From the NCBI GenBank assembly GCA_001600455.1, contig BCKC01000002.1:2494171-2558170 (forward strand): 64,000 bases of DNA. Direction: 5' to 3'. Of the stretch, positions 13,666 through 24,471 are shown in pieces. Numbering within the stretch: the first letter of the stretch is position 1; the number at the start of each line of letters is the position of its first letter. Source of the DNA: Endocalyx cinctus. Lineage: Eukaryota; Ascomycota; Sordariomycetes; Amphisphaeriales; Apiosporaceae. Made by a program: the position numbers and the translations under genes. The notes beneath the pieces are model-generated. The model was given only the letters and a program-made list of their open reading frames with translations. It was not told the origin of the DNA and did no database searches.

Positions 13666-13686
13666 TTTTTTTTTTTTTTTTTTTTT
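13666..13686. repeat. Poly-T tract (21 T)
   Basis: Uninterrupted T run read directly. A second T run of 18 lies at 13949-13966. Both are upstream of the palmitoyltransferase ATG; such tracts exclude nucleosomes in many fungal promoters, but that role is inferred here. Confidence 0.8.
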
Positions 13687-14463
13687 CGAGAGGTATTTCG
13701 AGTTTCGTCTAGAGGGAAAAAGTTTATCTTCAGTACAATCAATAACAGAAGTAAAATGAAACAATCTCAAACAATATTATTAATAATCCTAAATAAGACA
13801 AAGATAAACGAAGTACGATGTATAAGAATGAAGAATGAAGTTTGATAGGAGTATATGGATATACCTATATACACTACGCTATCATTAAAATTCTAAAAAA
13901 GAAGATGAGAAGAAGGAATTATTCTGTAATACCAGAAGTAGTAACACGTTTTTTTTTTTTTTTTTTCTCGTTGAGACCTTCAAGCTGTTTCACTGCCTGA
14001 CTGCTTGGAAATGAAGGGTTAGTTAAGGTAAGTAATTATACGTGTAAGTAATACTGGAGTATACTAAAAGTAAGTAAGCAACAAAATATGGAGAGAAAGA
14101 ACTGGGCTGAATGGGGGTCAATAGAGAGAAGGATAGGCAGGACAGGTCAAGCATGGCTTCGTCATTTAACTGAGCCACTTTGATAAAAGGATATGATTTG
14201 CTGCATAGCCTTTTCTATCCACTGAATTAAATCCAGTCCAGATTTTAATTGGATTGAAAATCTCCGATCGTTTGGGTCACCCTTTTCTCCCCGGCACCGT
14301 TACAGCCGAATAAAGCTTGGCATCAAAATCTCTTATCGTTTATTACTTATCACTTATCACTTATCTGATACCCTGACAGCCTGCCTGCCTACCTAGCAGC
14401 CCTAGAGGCTAGCTATCTAATACCATTCCGGATTACAGTAATACCAGTAATACCGTCCCTTAT

Positions 14464-14485
14464 AAAAAAAAAAAAAAAAAAAAAA
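14464..14485. repeat. Poly-A tract (22 A)
   Basis: Uninterrupted A run about 250 bp before the SRP-receptor ATG. Its exact length may be affected by sequencing error. Confidence 0.8.
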
Positions 14486-14736
14486 CGTACGTGGTATCTT
14501 CCAATTCCGTACGGTATATTTAAAAATAAATTAAGACATTTTAGCCCTGCTTAAAATACACCCATAAATAAAATATACAAGGTACTTATTTACCACTTAC
14601 CCTTACTTTATTTATTTAATACCCTATATTTTCCCACTATCACCTATTTTCCTCTTTTATGAGGTTATTGACAAAGTAAAAAGGAAAACACCAAATTCTA
14701 AGAGAACGGGTGAAGGATAGAAAGAGGAAAGAAATC

Positions 14737-15645
14737 ATGGATTCAATAATCGAAAACCTCAAGCAAGGGCTAGAATATATATTTACGCCCTCGGTCCCCG
14801 TATTCGTGATCGGCGCCCTCATCGTCTTCCTCGTCCCCGTACTCGTCCACTTCCTCGTCGTCGGCCGCACCTCGTACACCACCCTACCGTCCATCCTCCT
14901 CGCGGGTCCCTCCGGCGGCGGCAAGACCTCCTTCTCGACCCTCCTCGAAAGCGGCGACAAGGCCGTCTCGACGCACACGACCCAGGTCGAGCACTCGATC
15001 GAGCTGACCGTCTCGGACGACGACCATCACCACCGCCGCGGCGGCGAGAAGCTGACCTACCGCGAAGCCGCCCGCGACGACGCCCCCGGCTCCCACAAGA
15101 AGTTCCTCCTCGTCGACACCCCCGGCCACGGCAAGCTGCGAAACCAGCACGCCCTCGCGAAGCTCGGCAAAGGCGTCGCCGTCGCCGACGCTACCTTGCG
15201 GGGCGTCGTCTACGTCGTGGACGCTTCGGCCCTCGAGGAGGACGCGCTGAGCGACGTCGCGAACTACCTGTACGAGGTCCTGCTGTGTCTCCAGAAGCGC
15301 GCCGGCGCCGGAAAGACGTCGAGGGCGCCTCACGCTGTCCCCGTGCTCGTGGCGGCTAACAAGCTCGACCTGTTCACCGCTTTGCCGGCGTCGCTCGTGA
15401 GGTCGAACCTCGAGGCCGAGATCGGTCGTATTCGTGCGTCGCGGAGCAAAGGCTTGCTGGATTCTGGCATTGGCGTCGACGATATCGGTTCCGAGGAGCA
15501 GGACGGTTGGTTGGGAGAGTACGGATCGGAGAAGTTCACTTTCTCTCAGATGCGTGAATTCGATGTCGAGGTCGACGTAATCGGTGGAAGCGTGCTCGAA
15601 GGCAACGTTGATAAGTGGTGGGATTGGATATCTGATCGCATCTGA
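14737..15645 (+). CDS. SRP102: Signal recognition particle receptor beta subunit
   Basis: ER membrane GTPase that anchors the SRP receptor alpha subunit and helps deliver ribosome-nascent-chain complexes to the translocon. Single exon, 302 aa. One transmembrane helix spans about residues 18-42. The G domain follows: P-loop GPSGGGKTS (57-65), the DTPGHGKLR switch II segment (about 127-135) and NKLD (208-211). The order TM anchor then Ras/Arf-like G domain and the size of about 300 aa are those of SRP-receptor beta. ATG 14737 was chosen because the longer frame starts only with GTG at 14710. The gene is very GC-rich against AT-rich flanks, which creates long antisense open frames that are not genes. 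Confidence 0.93.
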   Translation: MDSIIENLKQGLEYIFTPSVPVFVIGALIVFLVPVLVHFLVVGRTSYTTLPSILLAGPSGGGKTSFSTLLESGDKAVSTHTTQVEHSIELTVSDDDHHHRRGGEKLTYREAARDDAPGSHKKFLLVDTPGHGKLRNQHALAKLGKGVAVADATLRGVVYVVDASALEEDALSDVANYLYEVLLCLQKRAGAGKTSRAPHAVPVLVAANKLDLFTALPASLVRSNLEAEIGRIRASRSKGLLDSGIGVDDIGSEEQDGWLGEYGSEKFTFSQMREFDVEVDVIGGSVLEGNVDKWWDWISDRI

Positions 15646-16123
15646 AAATAATTTGGCTTTACTCTTCTTTTCTACTACATAATTTGCGGACTCCCTCTAA
15701 TCACTTGTTACCATGATACCAAATATAAAATTGACTCGGAATACGATTTAAACATAGGATTTCTTGGTGATTTGTGTGATGCTCCCAACGCCCATAACGG
15801 TCTGTATTAGCTGAAATTAATTATATACTAATCTATACTCATAAATCAATTCTACATGATATCTGCTCGCCGAAAATATAGATATATGTAGACTAAGTAT
15901 AAATTGAAGCGACGTTGAGTCTGACCTATCTTATAATAAACTACCCATTTAGAATCTAGTAAGAACTATTTACTAAGAAGTTGATCCTTATTCTAGTGTC
16001 ATTCTTTACCCAACCCTACCATGCTGCCATGTTCTAAGGCCCAATAAACGCCTGTATCAGCTCCACGCAATAAAAACCACCCTTTAGGTAAATCTGCGAG
16101 AGAAACGAGAAAAAAAAAAGGCT
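15646..16123. other. Convergent intergenic region
   Basis: Lies between the 3' ends of the SRP-receptor and cystathionine synthase genes. AT-rich and expected to hold both 3' UTRs. Nothing else is recognised. Confidence 0.5.
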
Positions 16124-17743
16124 TTATGCCTTAACTTGCTTGACCATCCAAGTCAACAAGTCAACTTTCGTAACGATAGCGACGGGTTTATGCACGGCCG
16201 GTTCCCCGTCTACACCCGGTTCCGTCACGACGGCGGCGCTGTTCCACTCGAAGAACTGACTCAGCTCCGTGAGAGGGGTGTCGAGGGTGATCTCGACGAA
16301 ATTCCGCTTGCTCTTCTTATCCGCGCTCTTCTTCTCCTTGCGCAGGTCCGTGACCACCTCGTCCATGCGGCCGAAGTCGAACATGACATCCTGCACGGGG
16401 CTCTGGCCCGTTGCCCGCCCGCGGGAAAGGTAACTGAGCAGGTTACCGAGCGTCACCAACCCGACGAGCTTTCCTCCGGGACCCGAAAGGACGGGGAGCT
16501 GGTCGAAACCTTTATCCCGCATCGTCTCGATCGCTTCCGAGCACGAACTCGTCGAAGTCACCGAGATGACGGGCTTGAGGCGGAGGGATCGGATCGTAGC
16601 GCCTCTGTACGGGTCCGAATCCACCTTCTTCCCGCGTCCGTCCGATGCCGACGCCGCGGCTTTCTTGGCGGCCTCGTCCGCCTCCGGGAGCAGGTCATTG
16701 GCGGCCAACCAGTCGTCGTCGGCGAATTTGGTAAGGTAGCTACGGATGCTGTCGGGTAGGACGACAACGACGACGTCGCCTTTTCCGAGCTTGAGGTCCT
16801 TGACCGCCCTCACCATCGCGGCCATGGCGCTGCCGGAACTGCCGCCCACGAGCAGGCCTTCCTCGGAAATGAGGCGGCGGGCGAGCTTGAAGGACTCCTG
16901 GTCGTCCGTCTTGTACCACAAATCTACCTTCTCCCGATCTAACACGTCGGGGATGAAATCGTACCCGATACCTTCGACTTTGTAGGGCTCGTCGCGATGC
17001 GCGTCGTTGAGGGACTCGGGCAGAGCTAATATGCTGCCTTGCGGATCGGCCGCCACCACTTTAATGTCCTTGCTATGCTTCTTGAGACCCTTCGCCAGGC
17101 CGGTGATGGTGCCTCCCGTGCCGGCTCCGGCCACTATGCACGATATCTTGCCGTCCGTCTGCTCCCAGATCTCCTCGGCCGTGCCGAACTCGTGCGCGAG
17201 CGGGTTGTTCTCGTTCGAGTACTGGTCGAGGATATGAGCGTTCGGGATCTCTTTGACGAGCCGTCTCGCGACTCCGATGTGGCTTTCGGGGCTGTCCCAG
17301 GCGGCCTGGGTAGGAGTTCGGATGATGGTAGCGCCTAGCGCCTTCAACACCGACACCTTCTCGGCCGACATCTTCTCGGGCAGGGTGATGATGGTCTTGT
17401 AGCCCTTGACGGCGCCGACCAGGGCTAAACCGATACCGGTATTGCCGCTCGTGGGCTCGATCAACGTGTCACCGGGCTTGATTCGTCCGCTCTTCTCGGC
17501 CTCCTCGATCATCCGGAGGGCGATGCGGTCTTTGACGGAGCCGCCGGCGTTGAATAATTCGACTTTGGCGAATACTTCGCATTCTATACCGAGGGATTGC
17601 GGGATCTTATTCAAGCGAACGAGAGGGGTCTTTCCGATCAGTTCGGTCGCGGAAAGGGCCGTAGCTGCGCGGGGTGGGCGGTGAGGAAGGTTTGAAGAAG
17701 GGAAAGAGTGGGTGGCACCGTTGGTGCCATTAATTGATGCCAT
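16124..17743 (-). CDS. CYS4: Cystathionine beta-synthase
   Basis: Cytosolic PLP enzyme condensing serine and homocysteine to cystathionine, the first step of reverse transsulfuration. Single exon, 539 aa. The fold-type II catalytic core covers about residues 30-370: GKTPLVRLN near residue 37, the PLP lysine K71 in [19 protein letters not shown], and the phosphate-binding Gly loop [11 protein letters not shown]. Two CBS domains follow at about 385-539, which separates it from plain cysteine synthase. As in yeast Cys4, there is no N-terminal heme-binding extension. A charged Lys-rich loop (KKSADKKSK) lies between the CBS halves. ATG 17743 is the first in frame. Confidence 0.95.
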   Translation of the reverse strand: MASINGTNGATHSFPSSNLPHRPPRAATALSATELIGKTPLVRLNKIPQSLGIECEVFAKVELFNAGGSVKDRIALRMIEEAEKSGRIKPGDTLIEPTSGNTGIGLALVGAVKGYKTIITLPEKMSAEKVSVLKALGATIIRTPTQAAWDSPESHIGVARRLVKEIPNAHILDQYSNENNPLAHEFGTAEEIWEQTDGKISCIVAGAGTGGTITGLAKGLKKHSKDIKVVAADPQGSILALPESLNDAHRDEPYKVEGIGYDFIPDVLDREKVDLWYKTDDQESFKLARRLISEEGLLVGGSSGSAMAAMVRAVKDLKLGKGDVVVVVLPDSIRSYLTKFADDDWLAANDLLPEADEAAKKAAASASDGRGKKVDSDPYRGATIRSLRLKPVISVTSTSSCSEAIETMRDKGFDQLPVLSGPGGKLVGLVTLGNLLSYLSRGRATGQSPVQDVMFDFGRMDEVVTDLRKEKKSADKKSKRNFVEITLDTPLTELSQFFEWNSAAVVTEPGVDGEPAVHKPVAIVTKVDLLTWMVKQVKA

Positions 17744-18843
17744 TATGAAAGATTGACGGCGGATAGAATATAATAAAATCTCAGAGTATTAGAATTTAGG
17801 TAAAGATTGATTTTAAAAGAAAAGACCACCTAAATAAGTATGACTCGTGAGGCTTTTATACCGAAGCCAAAAGTTTTAAGAAAGGATTTTTAATCCTCGG
17901 TCAGCACCAACAAAAGCAGGTGATTGATTCTTAATGTTTCGGTGTTTCCCGCTGCTGTTGTTTTAATTCTATAGCATCATTCGTAACGAGAGGTGAGCTG
18001 AGAAAGAAATTGCCCCACCAATAAGCCGATGGTATGCGCCAGGTGTCACTGAGCTGTCCCCTTTTTTTTACAGGTCGCTCAGGGGGTTTTTACATGGTAT
18101 TTCTTTCAGCTCTAGCGTACTCTCATCAGCTCACAAACAAGCCAGTCAGCTAGCTAGCTTCAAAGGTCAAAACATATCTCCAAACAGCAGAAGCAGGAAG
18201 AACCGGAATTCCTATCAACTTCTAAAGCCGGCCTAAAGACAGTACACAATGTAGCAGCCATGAAAATCGAAGAATCACTATATAAATTACAAGTATAAGA
18301 TTATTGTTTTAGAGTATATTTTCAACAATCAAAACAAGTAAGAAAATTATCGAAGTATTGACTACAGTGCTAAACGGAGCATTGGGGACAATTCGCCGGT
18401 GGATGAACCCAACTCCGGATAAGTGGATGCGGTCGGTCGGCCGTTTGCTCGAGATCCAGCCAATCCCCTCAGACGACAATACAGGTCTATTTAGATTAAA
18501 CGGAGACTGATGTTTTGCGACCAAATGTAGTGAATATCCAATTCAACTTCTAGGACCTGAATCTCTTTGTCAATTAATATGATATTTAGCAAAGTTATTA
18601 TTCAAGTACGCCATTTATCCTTTCTCTTCACCGCGCGTGACAATGAAATTGAACCCTGGAAAGCTTCTTTGACATTTCCATATTCGGCGATCTTTACTGA
18701 CCTCATTGTCGCAATGTCTCGACGCATTCGCTACAAGGGCGGTAAGCAGATCAAACAGATCATATAATACTAATGAACTAGTCGGAAAAACGTCTGTTTT
18801 TCGTCCTTTGATTGACTTCGTGGGCAGAAACCACCACCGGAAT
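17744..18843. other. Intergenic, cystathionine synthase promoter to membrane-protein gene
   Basis: Includes the CYS4 promoter on the left and the leader of the next gene on the right. An alternative first exon of that gene may lie at 18714-18741 (described there). No other gene, RNA or repeat is recognised. Confidence 0.5.
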
Positions 18844-20262
18844 ATGGATAACAATCAAGAAGAGCCAGTGGTTGAAGAAATCGTCGACGATGATCAGGAA
18901 GAGAACGACGAAATACCAAGCTTAACCCACGAGGAAGAAGCTTGGCAATTCTTCCTCCGACTCATAGTAGACCGCGGAAGACCCGTCGACGATGAGTTAA
19001 TTGGCGAATATGACCCTAGGATGTGGGACAACCGGGAGAGAGAGTGGCCCTTCCCCTTCAACTTAAACGAACTCTCGTATTGCTGTGCTATAATTTCTCT
19101 GATATTAGGAATCCACGTAGAAATCCAGACTGGACTGATCCGGAACGACTTGAATATCGAATGGGTCGGTCGAGTTCTCTTAAAGGTCCTCAAAACTTTG
19201 ATCATTTCGATCCTCAGCACGCTAGCGTTCGAAGTCGTCGGAAATTACATGGATATCTTACGACAAGACTACGGGGATATGACGTATTTTGCCGTAGAGA
19301 GGTGGATGGCCGAGAAATGGGGGTGGGGTGAACTCGACGGAGACGGCCGTGCTATCTTTAACGGAGACGGGCCCATATGGATTGCCGACAAATATGGGAT
19401 ACGCGTACCGATTCAAAGGTTTTTCCCGGCGGCAGTGGTAAGTATCTATGAGTATCTTGGCCAACTAAAGTGCCTGTTTTTCAAACAGATGGGTCAACTT
19501 GCACTGTCAATGATTATAGCCCCCGCTTGTGGGCTATGGTATTTTCAGGGTATTACCAAATTCGTTACGAATCTTCCAAATACTTTAGTCTTGCCAATCG
19601 TCAGTACAGAACTCTCCTGGTATGAAAAGGCTTGGGAGTACATACCGCCCCTCATAATCCAGATATGGCTTGCTGCGGTCTTTTGGCTCCTGGTTTTCCT
19701 ATACATAGCCAAATCAGAATGGACGGCTATGCTTGGTTACGGCCGTTACGATCCTAAGTACACCTTATATTTTCACCTTCTGCGCGCAACATCCATGCAT
19801 ATCCTCGCGTATACTGGCTACCAAATCTGTCAGGCGTACCCGTTCGCTTTCTTCATTTGGCAGTCGAGCAACCATTTAACGCAGGCCATACAACTATTTA
19901 TCGTCCAAGTCGCTATCAGATACATTTGTTTCGTCTGCGTAAATCGAATGTTCCCATTCTTTACTCCCTATATCGTCTGGCTAAGCCAGAAGACTGAGCT
20001 TGGCGTGACCGCGACGTGGCCTTACTGGAAGTGGTACATGAAACGGGATTTGGGGGTCACACAAACGAGAAAGAGGTTTCTTACGGCGTCTATAATGACT
20101 CTTATGTTCGGTATGGGAAGCTCTTGGCCGGCGAGGATGCAGCTAAGTGATGCGATCGAGGAGGATGACACAGTCCTCGACCGTTGGCTAAGCCAGACTG
20201 TTGGCCGCCTAGAGCGTGCTATCTTCGGCGGGGAAGAAATGCCTGGTCCCCATGTGGATTAG
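18844..20262 (+). CDS. Unrecognised polytopic membrane protein
   Basis: I do not recognise the family. From ATG 18844 the frame gives 472 aa: an acidic N-terminus (PVVEEIVDDDQEENDE), then about five or six hydrophobic segments, and an acidic amphipathic tail. Aromatic residues are frequent throughout. Bases 19438-19488 (51 nt, a multiple of three) have a consensus GTAAGT donor, CAACTAA branch-like sequence and CAAACAG acceptor, so they are probably an in-frame intron; splicing gives 455 aa. A short upstream exon is also possible: ATG 18714, donor at 18742 and acceptor at 18781, with a TACTAAT branch point and phase restored, but a 40-nt intron would be unusually short. Similarity to wax-synthase-like acyltransferases was considered, but no diagnostic motif is present. 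Confidence 0.7.
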   Translation: MDNNQEEPVVEEIVDDDQEENDEIPSLTHEEEAWQFFLRLIVDRGRPVDDELIGEYDPRMWDNREREWPFPFNLNELSYCCAIISLILGIHVEIQTGLIRNDLNIEWVGRVLLKVLKTLIISILSTLAFEVVGNYMDILRQDYGDMTYFAVERWMAEKWGWGELDGDGRAIFNGDGPIWIADKYGIRVPIQRFFPAAVVSIYEYLGQLKCLFFKQMGQLALSMIIAPACGLWYFQGITKFVTNLPNTLVLPIVSTELSWYEKAWEYIPPLIIQIWLAAVFWLLVFLYIAKSEWTAMLGYGRYDPKYTLYFHLLRATSMHILAYTGYQICQAYPFAFFIWQSSNHLTQAIQLFIVQVAIRYICFVCVNRMFPFFTPYIVWLSQKTELGVTATWPYWKWYMKRDLGVTQTRKRFLTASIMTLMFGMGSSWPARMQLSDAIEEDDTVLDRWLSQTVGRLERAIFGGEEMPGPHVD

Positions 20263-20670
20263 GGAACATTCTCAGACTTGTCATAATATGGTCGCTGTTC
20301 TTATGGGGGTTTAGGGCAGGATCTCGGTCTCGTAGGAAAATTTAAACTTGAATCAATATATCTGTTATGAGTTACGTGTATCTAGCATTTTCAACATCGC
20401 TGGTTAGGTAGTGGTACCCGGATTGTGCTCAGCGCCCAACAATCTCACACCTATCAATGAATCATAGTTCATAGCCCCTATATTATACAGAGATGTCTAG
20501 CGTTCGGTGCGAAAATACGCATGATACCGCAGGTACTTAGAAAAATGTGTTATTAGGAAAGCACAAATGGCATTCGCACATTTGTACTTTATATTCTATA
20601 AATGTTCTATCACTATCCTCAGTAACCATGCTACCGCTATACAGATAAGCAGACTATCATTAGTCTCCTA
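20263..20670. other. Convergent intergenic region
   Basis: Short AT-rich spacer holding the 3' ends of two converging genes. Nothing else is recognised. Confidence 0.5.
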
Positions 20671-22158
20671 CTATTTTGTGTCGGCCACCATACCACCTGG
20701 AAGTGTAGCGGTCCCTGTTTGACTACGTTAGCTTTCACTTTGTGTGTACCATTAAACTTATAGAACAATCCACTTACAGGTGTCGATTTCCTCTTCAACA
20801 GCTCTGCTCTTGCTGCACTCATTCATCTGCGCGACACTCTGTGTCTCAAGAGTAGGGCAGTTGATGTAGCAAGGCGAGTCGAGAGCTCGCTGAAGAGCAT
20901 CGTCCTTCCAGCCGAAGACGTAATCAGCGTGATTCGCATAGCCGGTCCTAATATTTGAATCGTCAGTATCAGCCACTCATTCCATCGAAAGGATTAAATC
21001 AGGTGTTTTACGTAAACATTTCATGTTATTAAGAGAAAGAGGGGGAGGGGGGGATTTATGATAAGTCACTTACGCATCCCCAAAACTCCAGACGAAGGGC
21101 TGAGAACCATCTTCCGGCCAGTCATCTGGGTTGTTAAACTGCGTGGTGTCCCAGACGACCTCGTAGAACAGCTGTCCCATACGAACTGGGTGAGAGGCGG
21201 GGCAGGGACCGCCCGTCTCGAAGGTTCCACTCTCGGGATAGGCCATGTGTGCCATGTGGTCTGGCGAGTCGAGGTCTTTTCCATTCCAGCAGCTATAAGA
21301 CGGACGGCTTAATAAGCGAAGGTTCACTACAGGTAAATTTGCAAATTAGGAAGTAAACTCACGTAGGGAACCGCAAAGCGGTCATAATGCCAGCTGGGCA
21401 GGGTTCACTAGGAAAGTCGATAATCTGCGGGTCACGCGTATTGATGTCCTGAAGACAAGTGTAGGTGAGCTGACGGAAACGCTCTACCTCCTCCAGGCTG
21501 CGGGCGTTGACGTCGCCAATGAACATTCGGAATCCCTTTGTGGTGTAATTTGTCAGCAAGTTCTTCAACCCATTTCCTATAAGATACCCATGAACGGAGA
21601 CTTACGGGTTGGAACGCCGTAACCTTGGATGTCTGCTCAAAGTTGTATAGTCCGTCTTGCATGTAGTAGATTGTCATTCCCGTATTTACGCCGTCGAAAC
21701 CCGAGTTGGGAATTTGAGGTACGCGCTTGTAAGTTCCGTTACGAGCCTTGAAGTAACTATTGTACAGTTGTAAGTTAGCGATTTTAAGTTGATTAAAGAT
21801 AAAACTTTCACTAGTGAGATATATCGTGTAACTTACAGAACAGCGGTCCAGTAGTTGGAGAAATCTTCGCTAAACTGGCACGTTGTACAAGTGGACTCTC
21901 CCGGCATGTCCTTAGATGGATCCATTGTGGCATTGAAAGAGTTCTATAAGACGTTATTAGGACACACTTTATAATCCTGTCCAGAGTTTCTACGGTATCA
22001 CTCACCCCTCCGACAATCTGGTGCAAATGAGGCGATGGGACTAGTCCTGGACTGACCAGAGGATCGAGACGGTCAACTACGAGCTGAGAGCACGGAAATC
22101 GAAGGAGCGCGAGGCTGGGTGTAGCCAGCGCCAGGGCTGCGATGGAGTTCAACTTCAT
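20671..22158 (-). CDS. Secreted DUF1996-domain protein
   Basis: Secreted fungal protein of unknown biochemical role; relatives often occur with wall-degrading enzymes. Seven exons: 22158-22006, 21943-21837, 21756-21606, 21535-21363, 21292-21074, 20947-20778 and 20714-20671, giving 338 aa with every junction in phase. A signal peptide (about 1-18) precedes the DUF1996 hallmarks in order: VDRLDPLVSPGLVPSPHLHQIVGG, the STCTTCQFSEDFSNYWTAVLYF segment across the second junction, GMTIYYMQDG, GFRMFIGD, CWNGKDLDSPDHMAHMAYP, and HADYVFGWKDDALQ. The last exon is only 44 nt; it was placed because splicing at 20777/20715 yields the family-typical WTATLPGGM ending, whereas reading through stops soon after CKW. 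No CBM or WSC module follows. Confidence 0.9.
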
Positions 22159-23127
22159 CTTGGCGATGTATATTCACGATCGCTGAGCGTAAGAAAATTA
22201 CTAAGGAGGATGGTTGCAATTCAGGGAAACTTCAAAAGACAGAATGTAGAGCGTGGATGTGCTTCTTGTAGAGCCAGAAATCAAAGATTACGCGTGTCTT
22301 GGGTCCCATAACAACACTCAAATGACTAGGATATGGACCGCCACCGTAGGCGATAATGTACGTGATAAAACGGGCCGATGGAAAATATTTTCTTGGCGTC
22401 ACAATGCATATTAAAGAAACAATTCGAAGGTTCCGTACTCTTATCTTAAGAGTTAAAAGCCTGCTGTGCATGCAGAATAGATGGGGGAAGTGGGCTGCAA
22501 ATAATGCGATCCTACAATCACAAAGTCATGCCGCCGATCCGACTCAAGAATCTCGGTTCTTTGGTAGCATTCAAGTAAGGTAATACCGGATCATGCTTCT
22601 GCGGCCGACTATTGCAGAAAATTGACACTGGTTAGGTGTTCTTGGCCCGTGTGAAACTAATATGGATATATACCTATGTGGATGTTCACGTTGCGGCAAA
22701 ATTGACAAAGAGGCCAATAGGGGTAAATAACCGGCGAACACTAATGATTCGGCGCGAGAATTCCTGGCGACCTAATATTTTCAAGGAAAGGTTATCCGGA
22801 ACGTAAATAAACGAAATAACCTCGAATCATACTTTCTTATGCGATACTACCCCTGACATTCCAATTTTAGCTGTGCAAAAATAAGTTCGGCCAGGAAAGA
22901 CTGGATTGAAAACGGAGTTAACTATTTTGACGGAATAATGACAGATCGTCCCTTTTTGAAAGTGGCCAGGGGTTGAAAAGATCAATCTCAAAACAATAAA
23001 TCAAGAACCAATGGCCTGTTCACCAGAAAACCACCACGTTGTCGAGTTTAATCGTACACTTGTCTAACCTAAGCACTCTCAAGCTTGCCTTAAAAACGCT
23101 TTGTTCGTATAAAAGTTTTTCACGAAG
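22159..23127. other. Divergent promoter region of two secreted-protein genes
   Basis: About 0.97 kb between the DUF1996 and eqolisin-like genes, which diverge from it and could be co-regulated. Small open frames here (for example 22356-22583) are featureless. No strong palindrome was noticed. Confidence 0.5.
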
Positions 23128-23955
23128 ATGTTTCTCAAGACATATACCACCCTTTCCGCACTCCTGGTCTCCCTCGCATCAGCGGCATTCGACCAGAACC
23201 GGGCCGGCGCCGTGCTCAAAGCCCCCGCCGATGATTCGTTCACTTCAGTGACAGGGACATTCGCCGTCCCGTCCCTGACGGGTGGGTCCAAGTTATCGAT
23301 ATGGGTCGCCATAGGGGACACGCTCGACCAAGACGTCGTACTTAAAGGCGGGATCACGTACGACTCGGCGGCGGAGAACATGATGTCGTTTGCGGCCTGG
23401 TTTCCGGCTAATGAGACGGACCTGACTGGCGACGTCCCCGTCGCGGCGGGCGACTCCGTCACCGTTACGGTGTCTTTGCCGGCCGAAGATAAGACCGTGG
23501 GTACCGTCGTAGTGGAGAACACGACACAAGGAAAGAAGTCAACGCAGGAGATTCCGATTCCGGAGGGATCAGACCCCGCAGAATTGACGTCTCTGGCAGC
23601 CGATGTAAGTCAATATTTATAGCCCCATACTATTTTCAATTCTAGACTTCGTTCTTCCCATCCAAATCTGCTTTTATAATTCTATGCTAGGATTACTTTT
23701 ACCTATCGAGAACGAAAAAGAGCTAATGTCTGTCTATAGTGGTTTATTCAAGCATATCAAGAAGCTGGTGAACTAGTCCGGGTGCCAACATTTGGAACCG
23801 TCGAGTTCACTGACTGCAGCGCCACGACGGCGAGCGGCGAATCTCTGGGCCCGGAAGAAGCCGGAAAATTCGAGATTCAGGGGACTAGCGGCCAAATCTA
23901 TTCCAAGACAACAACCGCTGGTTCTGGACTCACAATTGAGCAGCAGACAGTCTAG
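23128..23955 (+). CDS. Secreted eqolisin-fold (peptidase family G1-like) protein lacking the catalytic dyad
   Basis: Two exons, 23128-23604 and 23740-23955 (135-nt intron, AGCTAATG branch point), give 230 aa. A signal peptide of about 19 residues is followed at once by the eqolisin beta-sandwich with no propeptide. Recognisable family blocks are NRAGAVL, FTSVTGTFAVP, SIWVAIGD, the GDSVTVTVSL / GTVVVENTTQGK strands and the FGTVEFTDCSATT C-terminal strand. Active G1 peptidases use a Gln in an ILQTG-type strand and a Glu in an AEWIVED-type strand. The aligned segments here read VVLKGG and ADWFIQA, so the Gln is Lys and neither Glu is kept. I infer a binding or otherwise non-proteolytic secreted protein. 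The fold call is good; loss of activity rests on alignment by eye. Confidence 0.82.
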
Positions 23956-24471
23956 AAGATACCTAGTGGGATGCTGTAATTAAGTTATTATGTACGGTAG
24001 TTCAAAATGAATGGTTCTTTTGCGTGCTAGATAGAGTTAATTAGAAAGACCGGCAAGTTGAATCGGCGAAACGAAGATAAAAAGGAGCTCTTTCTTTAGA
24101 TATTGTTAGAATTCATTTGAGTTGAAGAGATCACTGCTATTATACTTAGTGATAAGTAAGAGTTTTTATATCGAATGTTGAACATTTGATGAATACATAG
24201 CGCCGTAGCTTAATACCGCCCGTCAAAATGCCTTGGACAAACAAGTGCATAGTTCACGGAGAAGCCTAACAAGACTTCTCAGAAGAAGAGAAAAGTTTAT
24301 GCATGGAGAGGAAACAAGTCCTCGATATTGTTTTATAAGTTTGTTTGCGATATATGTACTGTGGTATATATACAAGAATAGTAAAAGTTGGACCTCCGAA
24401 GAGGCCTTCAGGCTAAGGAAAGTTATAATACATTTGTTGGATGGGAGCTCAATACTTTGGAGAAAGTAGTC
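23956..24471. other. Convergent intergenic region
   Basis: Spacer between the eqolisin-like and AA9 genes. The open frame at 24233-24469 has no domain and lies where 3' UTRs are expected. Confidence 0.5.

Larger units (their letters stand above)
13536..14736. other. Divergent intergenic region rich in homopolymers
   Basis: Promoter region between the palmitoyltransferase and SRP-receptor genes. It holds long A/T runs, several short TTATC/CTTATCA repeats near 14340-14370 and no gene. A TTATCTGAT match at 14361-14369 is probably chance. Confidence 0.55.

Noticed and set aside
14361..14369. TTATCTGAT, a second match to the iron-repressor consensus
   Set aside because: It is far from either flanking ATG and those genes have no iron link; such matches are expected by chance in AT-rich DNA.
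14884..15333. 149-codon minus-strand frame inside the SRP receptor gene
   Set aside because: It is antisense shadow of a very GC-rich real gene with clear GTPase motifs on the plus strand.
16136..16759. 207-codon plus-strand frame opposite cystathionine beta-synthase
   Set aside because: GC-rich antisense shadow; the minus strand encodes the CBS domains.
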